Below, one piece after another: positions 6,826 to 16,207 of a stretch of 38,880 nucleotides of DNA. This DNA is from an uncultured Clostridia bacterium (lineage in GTDB: Bacteria > Bacillota > Clostridia > Christensenellales > Borkfalkiaceae). The number at the start of each line of letters is the position of its first letter. Position 1 is the first letter of the stretch. The notes under the pieces were generated by a model. The model did no database searches, was not told where the DNA came from, and saw nothing but the letters and a program-made list of their open reading frames with translations. The position numbers and the translations under genes are program-made. The stretch spans positions 1 through 38,880 of the forward strand of contig CANQRP010000005.1 in NCBI GenBank assembly GCA_947626305.1, in the 5' to 3' direction.

Positions 6826-9800
6826 ATGAAAAAAGCACGGTTTTTCGTCGCACTTTTGTGTACGGTGCTTTGTTTCGGACTTCTGTCCTTTGCCGGCGCA
6901 TGCAAGTCGGGCGAGGACGGAAAAACGGCAACGCTCACGCTCTCGGCGGGCGAGGGCGGCACGCTGAAAAAAACGACTTACGAAATAGAGGTCGGCACCT
7001 CGATCGCAGAGCTCCTCAAAGGGATCGCGCCCGTTCCCGAGGAAGGGCTCACCTTCGCGGGTTGGTACAACGGGCAGAACCTTCTCGGCGAGGAGACCAT
7101 GCCCGCGGAGGGGTATTCCCTCACGGCGAAATATAACGCAACTTACACCGTGGAACTCTATCTCGAAGACGCGGAAGGCGCCTACGGTACGCCGGAGCGC
7201 ATTACGGGGAGCGCCCTTTACGGTGACGCGTTTACCTATACTCCCGCCCGCGAGCACTATCTGCCCGACGGGAGCAGGGAAAACAGACTCTCCTCGGAAA
7301 AACTCGGCAAAAACGAGACGTTCACCGCCTATCTCAAACGGGAGACATACGGCGTTCACTACTATGTCAACGGACCGCAGGAGGGATTCGGCGGCGTCCT
7401 GTTCCCCGCCACCGTCCGCTACGGCAATTCGCTCGCCCTGCCGGACGCGGAGGGGTTCACCCATCCCGATTGGTATCGTTTTGCTGGTTGGGCGACCTCG
7501 GCAGACGGTCCGCTCGCCTATCGGGCGGGAGAGACGGTCACTCCCGCGGGAGAAATGTTCCTCTACGCCGTTTGGGAAGAAGCGTTTTACGACCGCTTCG
7601 GCGGCGGAGATTTCCTCTTCTTCCCGCAGACGGAGCCGAACGTTGTCATTCTCCTGCGTGCGGGAGAGGAGCACCGCGGCAGTTGCGAAGGGGATACGTT
7701 CACCTTTGAAAACGACGGAAAAGAGGTGCTCAAAGGCAAGGTAAACCGCGCTGCGGGGACCTTTGTGTACTATCGCGAAGCGCTGAAAGACGTCGTATAC
7801 AAACATGCGGACGCCTATCGGGACGAACTGCATCAAGACGGCGCGACCCTCACATTCGACGGCTACGGCAGCGCCGATTACACGCTCGGCGGCACGACAA
7901 CGACGGGGGAGATCTCCTACGACCTCGACTCGATGCTCTACTCCTTTACGGCGGGCGACCTCAGGTTCAGCTTCCTTCTCACCGATCTTTCGGTAGGGGA
8001 TGAGAGCGAGCGGGTCTTCCTCTGCCCGGGTGCCGAAGCGGCGGCGGAATTCTATCCCTGCTTTGTGTTCTATTACGAGGAGGGAGAGAACAGATGGGAT
8101 GTGCAGGCATATTCTCCTCTGCTCTATTCCTTCGACGGCATGGGCACCGTGCTCGTGTATGCCATCTCCGCGACGCAGGATACCTACGCTCTCTACTATA
8201 TCGGGACCTATCTTCCCACGGACGACGGCATCCTCGAGATCATGCTTCTGGACGCAGAGGGCAATGTGCGCAACGTCCGCGGAAAACTTATCGAATATAA
8301 CGGTCAGCCCGTTTACCTCGAAGAGGACGGCTATGCCGGCACCTATTCGGCGGAGACGGGGGAAGAACTCACGCTCGACGGGTTCAGCGGCACCGAACAG
8401 AGCGCGGTCCTCACCGCGGCGGACGGTACGCGGAAGGAGGGGATGTATGTGCTCGAATCCTCCCCGCTCGGGACCTATCTTCGCTTTGCGGTAACGGGCG
8501 AGAAGGTCGCCACCTACCGTTTGGATCGGGAGGGAAAGCATTTCGAACTGCTCGGCGGCGAAGACTATGCGGAATATTATGTGTACTACGGCGCTTCGGG
8601 CGCCTCGCCGCTCGGCAATGCAACGCTCATCCTCGGCGAAGACAACACGGCGCTCTATTACCCCTCCGCGCAGGAGAGCGTAAGCGGAACGGTGACGAAA
8701 ACGGATGGGAAGGAGGGCTTCTTCCTGTTCACCGCAACGGACCGCTCCGTGATCTTCGAATTCGAGCTGTTCAGCGGCTTCTTCCCCTCGGGCATCTATA
8801 CCGAGTATTATCACTATTTCAAGCGCTACCCCACCCTTGCGTCCTCGGACGTCGAAAGTTACGAAACGGAGGACGGGGCTACCCTGTTGGTGCAGGAGGA
8901 CGGCGACGGCTTCGGCGACGCGATCTACACCGTCGGCACGCTTTCCCGCCTCGGCAGCTATATGCTCGCATCGGACGGGACGTTCTCCGGCATCGGCTTT
9001 GATTTTATCGAATTCATCGACATCAACACCGGCGATACCTTCTACTTCAAAGTGACGGGCGAAGGGAAGATCTCGCTCTTCGGGGGCGAGTCCGGATACT
9101 ATGCCCTCTACGACGGCGGAACGGTGGACCGCAGCTCCTTCCTGCTCCTGTTCTCGGACGACACGCCCGTTGCTTATTACAGCACGGAAGAGGGAGCGGT
9201 CACGGGCAGCTACACCTATTCGGCGACGACGGAGGAGGTTGTGCTGACCCATTCCGGAGGAAAACTTTCCTTCCTGCTCGTGACGGCGGAGGACGGCACG
9301 GCTTGCTTTGTGTGCCACACCGATCTTTGGAGCGGAACAAAAACTTTGAAAAGCGAAGACGGCAAGACGCTGCTCCTCGACGGCTACGGATTTGCCGACT
9401 ACGACGGGATCGGGATGCAGTACTATCTCTACGGAAGGCTGAACGAGGAGAACGCCTACCGCATCTATGCGTATGCCACGGCGGAAGAGGGGGTATACGA
9501 GGGATACTTCGATCTCTATCTCGGCAGCGATACCTTTACCGTCTGCGGCTATGAAGCGGGGCAGTACTATGCCGACGACACTTCGGGCGACGTCCTCTTC
9601 CTCGACGGCTACGGCAAGGTCGTCCGTTACAACATCGACCGCCGCGAGAGCGACGGAACCTCGCTCACCCCGCTCGAAGAGGGCGAATATGTCTTTGAAA
9701 ATACGGAGGAGGAGATCCTTCGCGTCACCCTCGGAGAGAGGAACTTCCGCATCCACATCTGGGGGAGTTACGACGGCGAGGACGTCTCCCTCTACTACAC

Positions 9801-12777
9801 CGTGGAATTCACGGCGGCGGGCACCTATGTGAGCGACGAATGGGAATATCTCTCCCTCGACTCCTACGGAGAAGCGCTCTTTACCGACCGGTACGGCGCC
9901 TCCTATGAGGGCAGTTATACGAAGATCTCGGAGCACGCCGTGAGCTTTACCGCAAGCGCATTCGACGAGGCACAGATCTTCGTACTCGGAGAGGAGAACA
10001 CCTTTACCCATCCCACGCAGGGCATGGTCGTCGACGGAGACACCCTCGTCAAATACCTCGGCGGCAGTGAAAGGGAGGTCCGCATTCCGTCCGGGGTGAA
10101 GAAGATCGCACCTCTCGCCTTCTCCCGTTTGGTTTACGGCGCCCTGTATGAGGGCGCGGCGATCGTCTCCGTCGATCTGAACGATACGGAGGAGATCGGT
10201 TCATACGCCTTCGACGGATGCGCCTTTCTGACGACGGTCAAGGGCGGGCATGTGAAAACGGTCGGCGCGTTCGCCTTCTACGCCTGCATCGAGCTCCGAA
10301 CGCTCGAGCTGCCCGTCGTATCGGAGATCGGCGAATTGGCATTCCACCTCTGCGAATCTCTCGGGAAAGTGGAACTTGCGCAGGCGAAAATTCTCTACTC
10401 CTCTGCGTTCAGCGGATGCTCCGGACTCGTTACGGTCGTGCTTCCCGCCGCCGAAAAACTGTACGAAGGCGTGTTCTACGACTGTCATGCGTTGAGATCG
10501 GTCACGCTCGGCGAGCACCTCGTCCAGCTCGGCACTCCCGAAGAGTCCGTTGCGGGCGTGTTTGCAAGGAGCAGTGCGCCGGCGCAGTCCTCGCTCAAAG
10601 TGACCTTGCTCGGGAGCACGGTCCCCGCGGTCGGTGCCGACCTCTTCGAAGGGGTGGAGACCTACACCGTCGTCGTGCCCGACATCTCCGCCGTCAAGCA
10701 ATTCTATCTCAGCGACGGCTGGGGCGCATACGATCGGAACCTCGGCTGCGAGAGCGGCTTCGACGGCACCTACTACCGTTACAGTTTTTCCGTCTCCGCG
10801 ATCGTTCTGAACGGCGTGATGAGGAGGGTCTATGGCAGTCTCGATCTGCACGGCGCATACGAAGTGCGGAACAACATCCTGTATCTTTTGCAGTACGACG
10901 CCTCCGCGGAGGGGCATTATCGGGAAAAGGCAATCGGCGTCTTCACCGAAGACGGAGCGCTCCTCTATAATGCATGGGGATACGAAATGGTGGAGGAGAA
11001 TTATAAGGACTTCGACAGGTACGTCAAAGCGGGAAAGGAAGTTACGATCAATCTGACCTACCCCGAGGACGCGGGCACCCTCGTCTTCACGCCCGCGGAG
11101 TACACCTCCTTCGCCGTGGGCGCCGTTTACGAAGTTCCCGGCGTCTGGACGAAGAGCGGGACGCCGAAAGAAGTCACCGTCTGTCTCTCTTACGACAGCT
11201 ACTTCTCCTCCACCCTCTACTTCCTTTCGGAGGGCGATCGCTACGGCATCTCCTCCGTCTCCTCGAGTGGAGACTCGTTGACCGCCTCTCTGGATGAGCC
11301 CGTCTTCAACCCCGTTGTCCGTGCTTACGCAGCGGACGACACGAGCCTCTTCGTCCTCTCGCAGAACGACCGCGACGGGACCGAATACACCGCATCGTTC
11401 GTGCTTGCGGGCATTGTCGACGATGACGGGCGAGCGATCAACGTAAAGCAGGCGCCCGTTACAAAGGATGCGGACGGTACGTTCACCACTGTAGACTCCC
11501 ATGTGTATGCGGGGTACAGCTATCGCATCACCTTCACGATCACGGGAGAGGAGAGCTTTACCTACTCCTTTGTGCGCGAACGGCGGATCGTCATCGATGC
11601 GGAGGACGGCTCGGCGCAGGTCATCCTCTCCCAAAGCGCCGCGGGCGAGGTGACGAGCGCTACCCTCTATGTGAGCGGCAGAGAGATCGGCAACGACATG
11701 GAGAACAAGGTCTATACCCAAGAGGACAACGTCTATTACTGGTTGGTTTACGAATATAACTACGCGGGCGAGTTCACTCTCACCCTCACGGGCGAGGGAG
11801 AAAACCTCACGGGGACTCTCGCCTGCGGCACGGTCGTCAAGGGATTCCTCGACGGCGTGTACGTCATCGCGTTCTTCCGCGGCGAGACCCGCACGGCGCT
11901 CTATATGCGTGGCGCGGACGAAGTGTACGGCAAGGTGGAGGACTCTTCCGTCACCGAGGAAGAGGGCTATTACACCGTCACATTCGAGGGGAACAAGTAC
12001 TACGTCACCTTCGACCTCGGGAGCAAATCGCTTACCATCGTCTTTGCGGACAGGACCTACCAAAGCGCCGATTGGGATGATGTGAAAGGGACTGTGCGCA
12101 TGGAACGGGATCCCGACGGCTCGATCAAGAGCATGACGCTCACCGTAGACGGGAAGGCGTATACAAATTACACCGAACATGGGGAAGAATACGATAAATA
12201 TTACATCTTTGCGGAGGGCGGGACCTTCTATTATGTGACGCTCGGTTCGAGCAGCTGTTCCATTTATCCGCTCGAAGAAAAAACGTATACCCATACGGCA
12301 ACGAATTTTGTGATCACTCTTCTCATCCGCGAAAACGGAACGATCGTGAGCGTTGTCTCCGCCACGTTCGGCGGCGAAGACGCAATGGAAAAAGTAGTTT
12401 ACGAATCCCGCACCATCGGCGGCGAAGATTATCTGCTCATCGTTTTGACGACGGAGGAGGGCGAAAAGCGTTATCTTGCGACAAGCGCAACCACCGCGAT
12501 CGACCTGCTCACCGAACAGGTCGTCGCCTCCGCGGATGGGAAATACCGCGTCACCGTGACCGTTACCGAAAGCGGAATCATTTACAAAGCCACGAAGTTC
12601 GAGATCGACAGCGGTACGGGACTCGAAGAGGTCCCGATCGACTGGTGCGGTTCCGCGCACAGTGAAGACGATGACCGCAACTACGAGATCGATGTGGGTT
12701 CCGACTTCTACTATTTCAACATTTCCAAACAGGGCGGCGAATGGACGCTGACCCTTGTGGAAATTATGCAGTGGTAA
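6826..12777 (+). CDS. Giant repeat lipoprotein (1983 aa) with InlB-like and BspA-type LRR regions
   Basis: An N-terminal lipoprotein signal peptide ends at FAGAC, with the Cys as the lipidation site. InlB/Listeria-Bacteroides-type beta modules follow (FAGWYNGQNLL near residue 78; FAGWATSADG near 220). The next ~800 residues contain degenerate beta-rich units marked by a recurring LxLDGYG motif (near residues 342, 516, 850, 925 and 1010). Residues about 1085-1240 hold five or six BspA-type leucine-rich repeats (for example IGSYAFDGCAFLTTV and VGAFAFYACIELRTL). The C-terminal 700 residues are Thr/Tyr/Glu-rich beta repeats without a membrane anchor. It is probably displayed at the cell surface through the lipid. 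An adhesion or substrate-binding role is inference. No enzymatic motif is seen. It ends at a strong bidirectional terminator. Confidence 0.88.
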   Translation: MKKARFFVALLCTVLCFGLLSFAGACKSGEDGKTATLTLSAGEGGTLKKTTYEIEVGTSIAELLKGIAPVPEEGLTFAGWYNGQNLLGEETMPAEGYSLTAKYNATYTVELYLEDAEGAYGTPERITGSALYGDAFTYTPAREHYLPDGSRENRLSSEKLGKNETFTAYLKRETYGVHYYVNGPQEGFGGVLFPATVRYGNSLALPDAEGFTHPDWYRFAGWATSADGPLAYRAGETVTPAGEMFLYAVWEEAFYDRFGGGDFLFFPQTEPNVVILLRAGEEHRGSCEGDTFTFENDGKEVLKGKVNRAAGTFVYYREALKDVVYKHADAYRDELHQDGATLTFDGYGSADYTLGGTTTTGEISYDLDSMLYSFTAGDLRFSFLLTDLSVGDESERVFLCPGAEAAAEFYPCFVFYYEEGENRWDVQAYSPLLYSFDGMGTVLVYAISATQDTYALYYIGTYLPTDDGILEIMLLDAEGNVRNVRGKLIEYNGQPVYLEEDGYAGTYSAETGEELTLDGFSGTEQSAVLTAADGTRKEGMYVLESSPLGTYLRFAVTGEKVATYRLDREGKHFELLGGEDYAEYYVYYGASGASPLGNATLILGEDNTALYYPSAQESVSGTVTKTDGKEGFFLFTATDRSVIFEFELFSGFFPSGIYTEYYHYFKRYPTLASSDVESYETEDGATLLVQEDGDGFGDAIYTVGTLSRLGSYMLASDGTFSGIGFDFIEFIDINTGDTFYFKVTGEGKISLFGGESGYYALYDGGTVDRSSFLLLFSDDTPVAYYSTEEGAVTGSYTYSATTEEVVLTHSGGKLSFLLVTAEDGTACFVCHTDLWSGTKTLKSEDGKTLLLDGYGFADYDGIGMQYYLYGRLNEENAYRIYAYATAEEGVYEGYFDLYLGSDTFTVCGYEAGQYYADDTSGDVLFLDGYGKVVRYNIDRRESDGTSLTPLEEGEYVFENTEEEILRVTLGERNFRIHIWGSYDGEDVSLYYTVEFTAAGTYVSDEWEYLSLDSYGEALFTDRYGASYEGSYTKISEHAVSFTASAFDEAQIFVLGEENTFTHPTQGMVVDGDTLVKYLGGSEREVRIPSGVKKIAPLAFSRLVYGALYEGAAIVSVDLNDTEEIGSYAFDGCAFLTTVKGGHVKTVGAFAFYACIELRTLELPVVSEIGELAFHLCESLGKVELAQAKILYSSAFSGCSGLVTVVLPAAEKLYEGVFYDCHALRSVTLGEHLVQLGTPEESVAGVFARSSAPAQSSLKVTLLGSTVPAVGADLFEGVETYTVVVPDISAVKQFYLSDGWGAYDRNLGCESGFDGTYYRYSFSVSAIVLNGVMRRVYGSLDLHGAYEVRNNILYLLQYDASAEGHYREKAIGVFTEDGALLYNAWGYEMVEENYKDFDRYVKAGKEVTINLTYPEDAGTLVFTPAEYTSFAVGAVYEVPGVWTKSGTPKEVTVCLSYDSYFSSTLYFLSEGDRYGISSVSSSGDSLTASLDEPVFNPVVRAYAADDTSLFVLSQNDRDGTEYTASFVLAGIVDDDGRAINVKQAPVTKDADGTFTTVDSHVYAGYSYRITFTITGEESFTYSFVRERRIVIDAEDGSAQVILSQSAAGEVTSATLYVSGREIGNDMENKVYTQEDNVYYWLVYEYNYAGEFTLTLTGEGENLTGTLACGTVVKGFLDGVYVIAFFRGETRTALYMRGADEVYGKVEDSSVTEEEGYYTVTFEGNKYYVTFDLGSKSLTIVFADRTYQSADWDDVKGTVRMERDPDGSIKSMTLTVDGKAYTNYTEHGEEYDKYYIFAEGGTFYYVTLGSSSCSIYPLEEKTYTHTATNFVITLLIRENGTIVSVVSATFGGEDAMEKVVYESRTIGGEDYLLIVLTTEEGEKRYLATSATTAIDLLTEQVVASADGKYRVTVTVTESGIIYKATKFEIDSGTGLEEVPIDWCGSAHSEDDDRNYEIDVGSDFYYFNISKQGGEWTLTLVEIMQW

Positions 12778-12788
12778 ACCCTTCGGTA

Positions 12789-12826
12789 AAAGGCGCTCCC
12801 GTTGCGACCGCAACGGGAGCGCCTTT
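12789..12826. terminator. Bidirectional terminator
   Basis: A 14-bp perfect stem (GGCGCTCCCGTTGC at 12792-12805 with its complement at 12810-12823) and a GACC loop are flanked by AAA and TTT. It separates the giant lipoprotein gene from the convergent ligD. Confidence 0.9.
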
Positions 12827-12827
12827 C

Positions 12828-15170
12828 CTATTCTTTCAAACTCTGTTTCTTTTTGATTTCGAAGAAATCCGCCCACGGGTCGGGTTTTTCGAGCCGTTTG
12901 AGAGCGGTTTTCAAGGTGATCCCGCTCGGGGCGACGCGGGAAAGCTCCTCCCACGCAATGGGCATGGAGACGGGCGCGCCCGCCCTTGCGCGGAGAGAAT
13001 AGGGGGCTGCGCTCGTCGCGGACGGGCTGTTCCGCTGCCAGTCGAGAAAAATTTTCCCCGTCCGCGCCTTTTTGGAGATGCTCGCGGTGAACTCGTCCGG
13101 ATAGCGTTCCTCCATGAGCAGGGCGACCCGCTTTGCGAATTGTTTGAAGCGTTCGGCGTCCGTGCCGCGGCGGAAGGGGACCGCGATGTGGTATCCCTTG
13201 CCGCCGCTCGTTTTGAGGAAGGAGAGGAGCCCGAGCGCTTCGAGCGTCCGTTTGAGCGCCAAAGCGCCTTTCCGCACCCGTGCAAGGCTGAGTCCCTCGT
13301 CGGGGTCCAGGTCGAACACCATGATGTCCGGCTCGGACCCCTTTTCGGCGCCCTGCACGTGGAATTCCACCGCGTTGTTCTGTACGAGCGATAAAATGCC
13401 CCTTGCCGTGCGGACAAACGGCTCTCCGTCCGATCTTCCCACGCCCGCAAGTTCTCTGTCGAGGCGGCGGCGGAAAAAGCTCTCTCCCGCGATCCCCGCG
13501 GGGCAGCAGACGAGGCTCAACCCCCTGTTTTTGAGGTAGGGGAGCATGCGGGGCGCCGCTTTTGCGTAGTATTCGGCGACCTGAAGTTTGGTAAAATGTT
13601 CCTCCGGGTACATGATCTTTTCGGGGTGCGAGATCTTCACCCCGAGCACTGTATTTTCCGTTTTTGCGGAACGGGGTCGGTTTTTTTGCGGAGCGCCGTC
13701 GGAGAGGACCTCCTTTGCCGCCTTGTCCTCGCGGAAGCCCAAAAAACTCGCCTGCCGCAGCCGTCCCGCCGCGGTGATCTCGGCGAATTCCACTTGCACG
13801 ACTGTTTTCGGCTCCAAAAAGACCGTCTCCTTTCCCGCCTCCTTCACGGGGGAAGAAAAAGGCGATGTTTTCCGCTCGAGCGGGCGGAATTTTTTCGGCA
13901 GCTCGGTGCGGTCCCGCGCGGAAAAGCCCGTTCCCACACTTCCCGCAAAGACGAGCGCTCCGTCCTCGTAAGCGCCCACGAGCAGCGCGCGCAGCCCGCC
14001 CGTCTCCGACTTCGTATAACCGCCCACCGCAAATTCCCGCGTATTGCGGAATTTGAGTTTCAGCCAGTCGCCGTTTTTGCCCGGGGAGTAGGGGGAATCC
14101 GCGCGCTTGGCAACGATCCCCTCCCATCCCTCGGCGGCGAGGCGTTCGCATTCCGCCTTCGTCATGCGCTCGGTATGACTGCTGTAAACGAGCCCCGGCG
14201 GCGTTTGCACGAGGAGCTCTTGCAACTTTTGCTTGCGCTCCCAAAGCGGGCGCTCCCGCAACGTCTCCCCGTCGAGGGCGAGCAGGTCGAAAAGTACATA
14301 ACAAAGTCCGCCGTCCCGCGGTCCGTACGCTTGCAGCGCACCGAAATCAGGCAGTCCGCCCTTGCCGGCAACGGTCATTTCGCCGTCGAGGACGGCGGTC
14401 CGCCCCTTGAGCATTGCCGTCACTCTCTCCGCGGCGAGGGGGAATTTGTCGGTGCAGTCGCAGCCGTTTCGCGTTTTGAGCGTCGTCTTGCCGCCCTGTG
14501 AGAAGGCGAGCACGCGATTGCCGTCATATTTGAGTTCGAACAGCCACCCCTTGCCCGCGGGGAGGGGATCCGTGAGCCGAGCGAGCATCGGTCGTACCGC
14601 GGAGAAGGGAAGCGCTTGCCCCGCCGAGATCTCCTCCATCGTCTTGCCCGAGCGCACCCCGCGGGAATATCGGGCGATCCCCGCCGTCTTGCGGGCAAAG
14701 GCGTCCTTCTCTTTGATGAGCAGCCAAGGCTCCCCGCGCTCCCCGTCCGCCATTCTGACGAGCGCCCAATCGCCTTTGAGGCGTTCTCCGAACAGGCGGA
14801 ATTTGAAGGAGCCCGTCTGAAGCCCCTCGGCGGGGTCGCCCCGCGGCGCCCATGTTCCCTCGTCCCAGAGCATCACCGTACCGCCGCCGTACTCCCCTTG
14901 CGGAATGACTCCTTCAAAGGTCATGTAGTCCGTCGGGTGGTCTTCCACCCGCATTGCGAGGCGCTTGTCGGAAGGGGAGAGGGAGGGACCCTTCGGCACC
15001 GCCCAACTCAACGCGACGCCCTTCCATTCAAGGCGCAGATCGTAGTGATCGGCGCGCGCGAGGTGGTGCTGTACGCAGAATCCGTACCCGCCGTTTTCAA
15101 CTTTGCCGAACGGCTCCGGCGTCACCGCAAAATTGCGTTTCTTCCGATAGGTCGCGAGTTTTTGTGCCAT
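12828..15170 (-). CDS. ligD: ATP-dependent DNA ligase LigD (phosphoesterase-ligase-polymerase)
   Basis: This 780-residue non-homologous end-joining enzyme has three modules. The first is a 3'-phosphoesterase with H36, H42, D44 and R46 in the HHLARADHYDLRLEW stretch. The second is an ATP-dependent ligase with nucleotidyl-accepting K214 in ELKYDGNR and later EGIVAKR. The third is an archaeo-eukaryotic primase-type polymerase with D620 and D622 in VFDLDPDEG. The order PE-ligase-polymerase is the Pseudomonas-type arrangement. The start at 15170 begins MAQKLATYRKKR; no clear ribosome binding site precedes it, and the frame stays open upstream to 15278 without support and would run into ku. It is divergent from ku. 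Confidence 0.93.
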   Translation of the reverse strand: MAQKLATYRKKRNFAVTPEPFGKVENGGYGFCVQHHLARADHYDLRLEWKGVALSWAVPKGPSLSPSDKRLAMRVEDHPTDYMTFEGVIPQGEYGGGTVMLWDEGTWAPRGDPAEGLQTGSFKFRLFGERLKGDWALVRMADGERGEPWLLIKEKDAFARKTAGIARYSRGVRSGKTMEEISAGQALPFSAVRPMLARLTDPLPAGKGWLFELKYDGNRVLAFSQGGKTTLKTRNGCDCTDKFPLAAERVTAMLKGRTAVLDGEMTVAGKGGLPDFGALQAYGPRDGGLCYVLFDLLALDGETLRERPLWERKQKLQELLVQTPPGLVYSSHTERMTKAECERLAAEGWEGIVAKRADSPYSPGKNGDWLKLKFRNTREFAVGGYTKSETGGLRALLVGAYEDGALVFAGSVGTGFSARDRTELPKKFRPLERKTSPFSSPVKEAGKETVFLEPKTVVQVEFAEITAAGRLRQASFLGFREDKAAKEVLSDGAPQKNRPRSAKTENTVLGVKISHPEKIMYPEEHFTKLQVAEYYAKAAPRMLPYLKNRGLSLVCCPAGIAGESFFRRRLDRELAGVGRSDGEPFVRTARGILSLVQNNAVEFHVQGAEKGSEPDIMVFDLDPDEGLSLARVRKGALALKRTLEALGLLSFLKTSGGKGYHIAVPFRRGTDAERFKQFAKRVALLMEERYPDEFTASISKKARTGKIFLDWQRNSPSATSAAPYSLRARAGAPVSMPIAWEELSRVAPSGITLKTALKRLEKPDPWADFFEIKKKQSLKE

Positions 15171-15263
15171 ACCGACAGTTTGCGGCAACCGCCGCGTTTT
15201 TATGGGCGCGGCGGGAATATTGCAGGCGCATCGGGGCAATAATCGGAAAAAAAGAGGGAGATC

Positions 15264-16076
15264 ATGGCGGTCGTTCAAAAGGGGGCGATCTCGTTCGGGC
15301 TCGTATATATTCCCGTCGGTCTATATACGGCGACGCAGGACAACGACATCGCATTCAATCAACTGCACAAGGCGGATAAATCGCGCATCCGCTACAAAAA
15401 GGTATGCGCCCACTGCGGAAAGGAAGTGGAAGCCAAAGACATCGTGCGCGGCTTCGAATATGCGAAAGACAGGTACGTGATCGTCACGGACGAAGAGATC
15501 GAGCGGCTCAAAACGGAAAAGGACCGCACCATCACCATCCTGAGCTTCACCGGGCTCGACGAGATCAGCCCCGTATATTACGACAGGGCGTATCACGTCG
15601 TGCCGCAAAAGGGGGGAGGCAAAGCGCTCGAACTGCTGCGGCAGGCGATGCTGCGCACACAGCGCGCCGCGCTCGGCAGAACGGTGCTCGGCAACAGCGA
15701 GCGGCTGCTCGTCATTCTTCCCCGTCGGGACGGGATGCTCTTGCAGACCCTGCTCTATCGGGACGACATCAAGGATATCCCCGTCGATTACGACCGTCCG
15801 CAGGTCTCGCAGGGGGAACTCGACATGGCGGAGCAGCTCATCCGCGGAATGGAGGAACCCTTTCAGCCCGAGAAATACCGCGATGAATTTCAGGAGAAGC
15901 TCAAAGCGCTCATCGCGGACAAGATCGCGGGGAAGCAGGTCGCGGTGCCGAAGGAGGAAAAGGCGGGCGCCGTGCTCGACCTCATGGAAGCATTGAAGGC
16001 GAGCGTGAAGAATGTGGGCGCGAAGAAGAGCCCCGCGGCGAAAAGACCGCGCACGGAGCGAAAAAAAGAGGCATAG
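15264..16076 (+). CDS. ku: Ku-family DNA end-binding protein
   Basis: The 270-residue product is a bacterial Ku homodimer subunit that binds double-strand break ends and recruits LigD. The N-terminus KGAISFGLVYIPVGLY is the family hallmark. A KVCAHCGKEV segment follows near residue 47. The Ku core runs to about residue 235, and the C-terminal tail is Lys/Arg/Ala-rich, as in other bacterial Ku proteins that contact DNA and ligase. The ATG at 15264 has GAGGGAG at 15254-15260. The gene is divergent from ligD with a 93-bp gap. The pair forms a self-contained two-gene repair unit. Confidence 0.95.
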   Translation: MAVVQKGAISFGLVYIPVGLYTATQDNDIAFNQLHKADKSRIRYKKVCAHCGKEVEAKDIVRGFEYAKDRYVIVTDEEIERLKTEKDRTITILSFTGLDEISPVYYDRAYHVVPQKGGGKALELLRQAMLRTQRAALGRTVLGNSERLLVILPRRDGMLLQTLLYRDDIKDIPVDYDRPQVSQGELDMAEQLIRGMEEPFQPEKYRDEFQEKLKALIADKIAGKQVAVPKEEKAGAVLDLMEALKASVKNVGAKKSPAAKRPRTERKKEA

Positions 16077-16129
16077 CGTTCCGCCGGGAACGGAGCTTCG
16101 GAGCAAGGCGCCGCGGCGAAAAAATTTTC

Positions 16130-16161
16130 CCGACCCGTCTTGACAAAGGGGAGCGGGTCGG
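16130..16161 (+). promoter_or_regulatory. Inverted repeat embracing the tnaA -35 (candidate operator)
   Basis: CCGACCCG (16130-16137) and CGGGTCGG (16154-16161) are perfect 8-bp arms, 24 bp apart start to start. They enclose the -35 hexamer and end next to the -10. The layout suits a dimeric regulator blocking or assisting polymerase. Confidence 0.5.
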
Positions 16162-16168
16162 TTATAAT
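16140..16168 (+). promoter_or_regulatory. Consensus promoter for tryptophanase
   Basis: TTGACA (16140-16145), a 17-bp spacer and TATAAT (16163-16168) match the consensus exactly. The transcript should begin near 16175, leaving about 33 nt before the ATG. There is no room for a TnaC-type leader peptide. Confidence 0.9.
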
Positions 16169-16207
16169 GATTCCGAAAGAAAAATCTGTTTTGTATAAGG
16201 AGTTTGC

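Noticed and set aside
6775-10011. Second long antisense frame opposite the giant lipoprotein
   Set aside because: Codon-bias shadow with no recognisable domain; the plus-strand gene has a promoter, ribosome site, signal peptide and repeats.
10201-14304. Very long minus-strand open frame opposite the giant lipoprotein gene and overlapping ligD
   Set aside because: It is a shadow frame of GC-rich coding sequence: low-complexity Arg/Gly/Ala product, no family motif, no ribosome site, and it crosses a strong bidirectional terminator.
15171-15278. Longer LigD start at 15278
   Set aside because: It would overlap the start of ku and adds a non-conserved segment; MAQKLATYRKKR is the expected LigD N-terminus.
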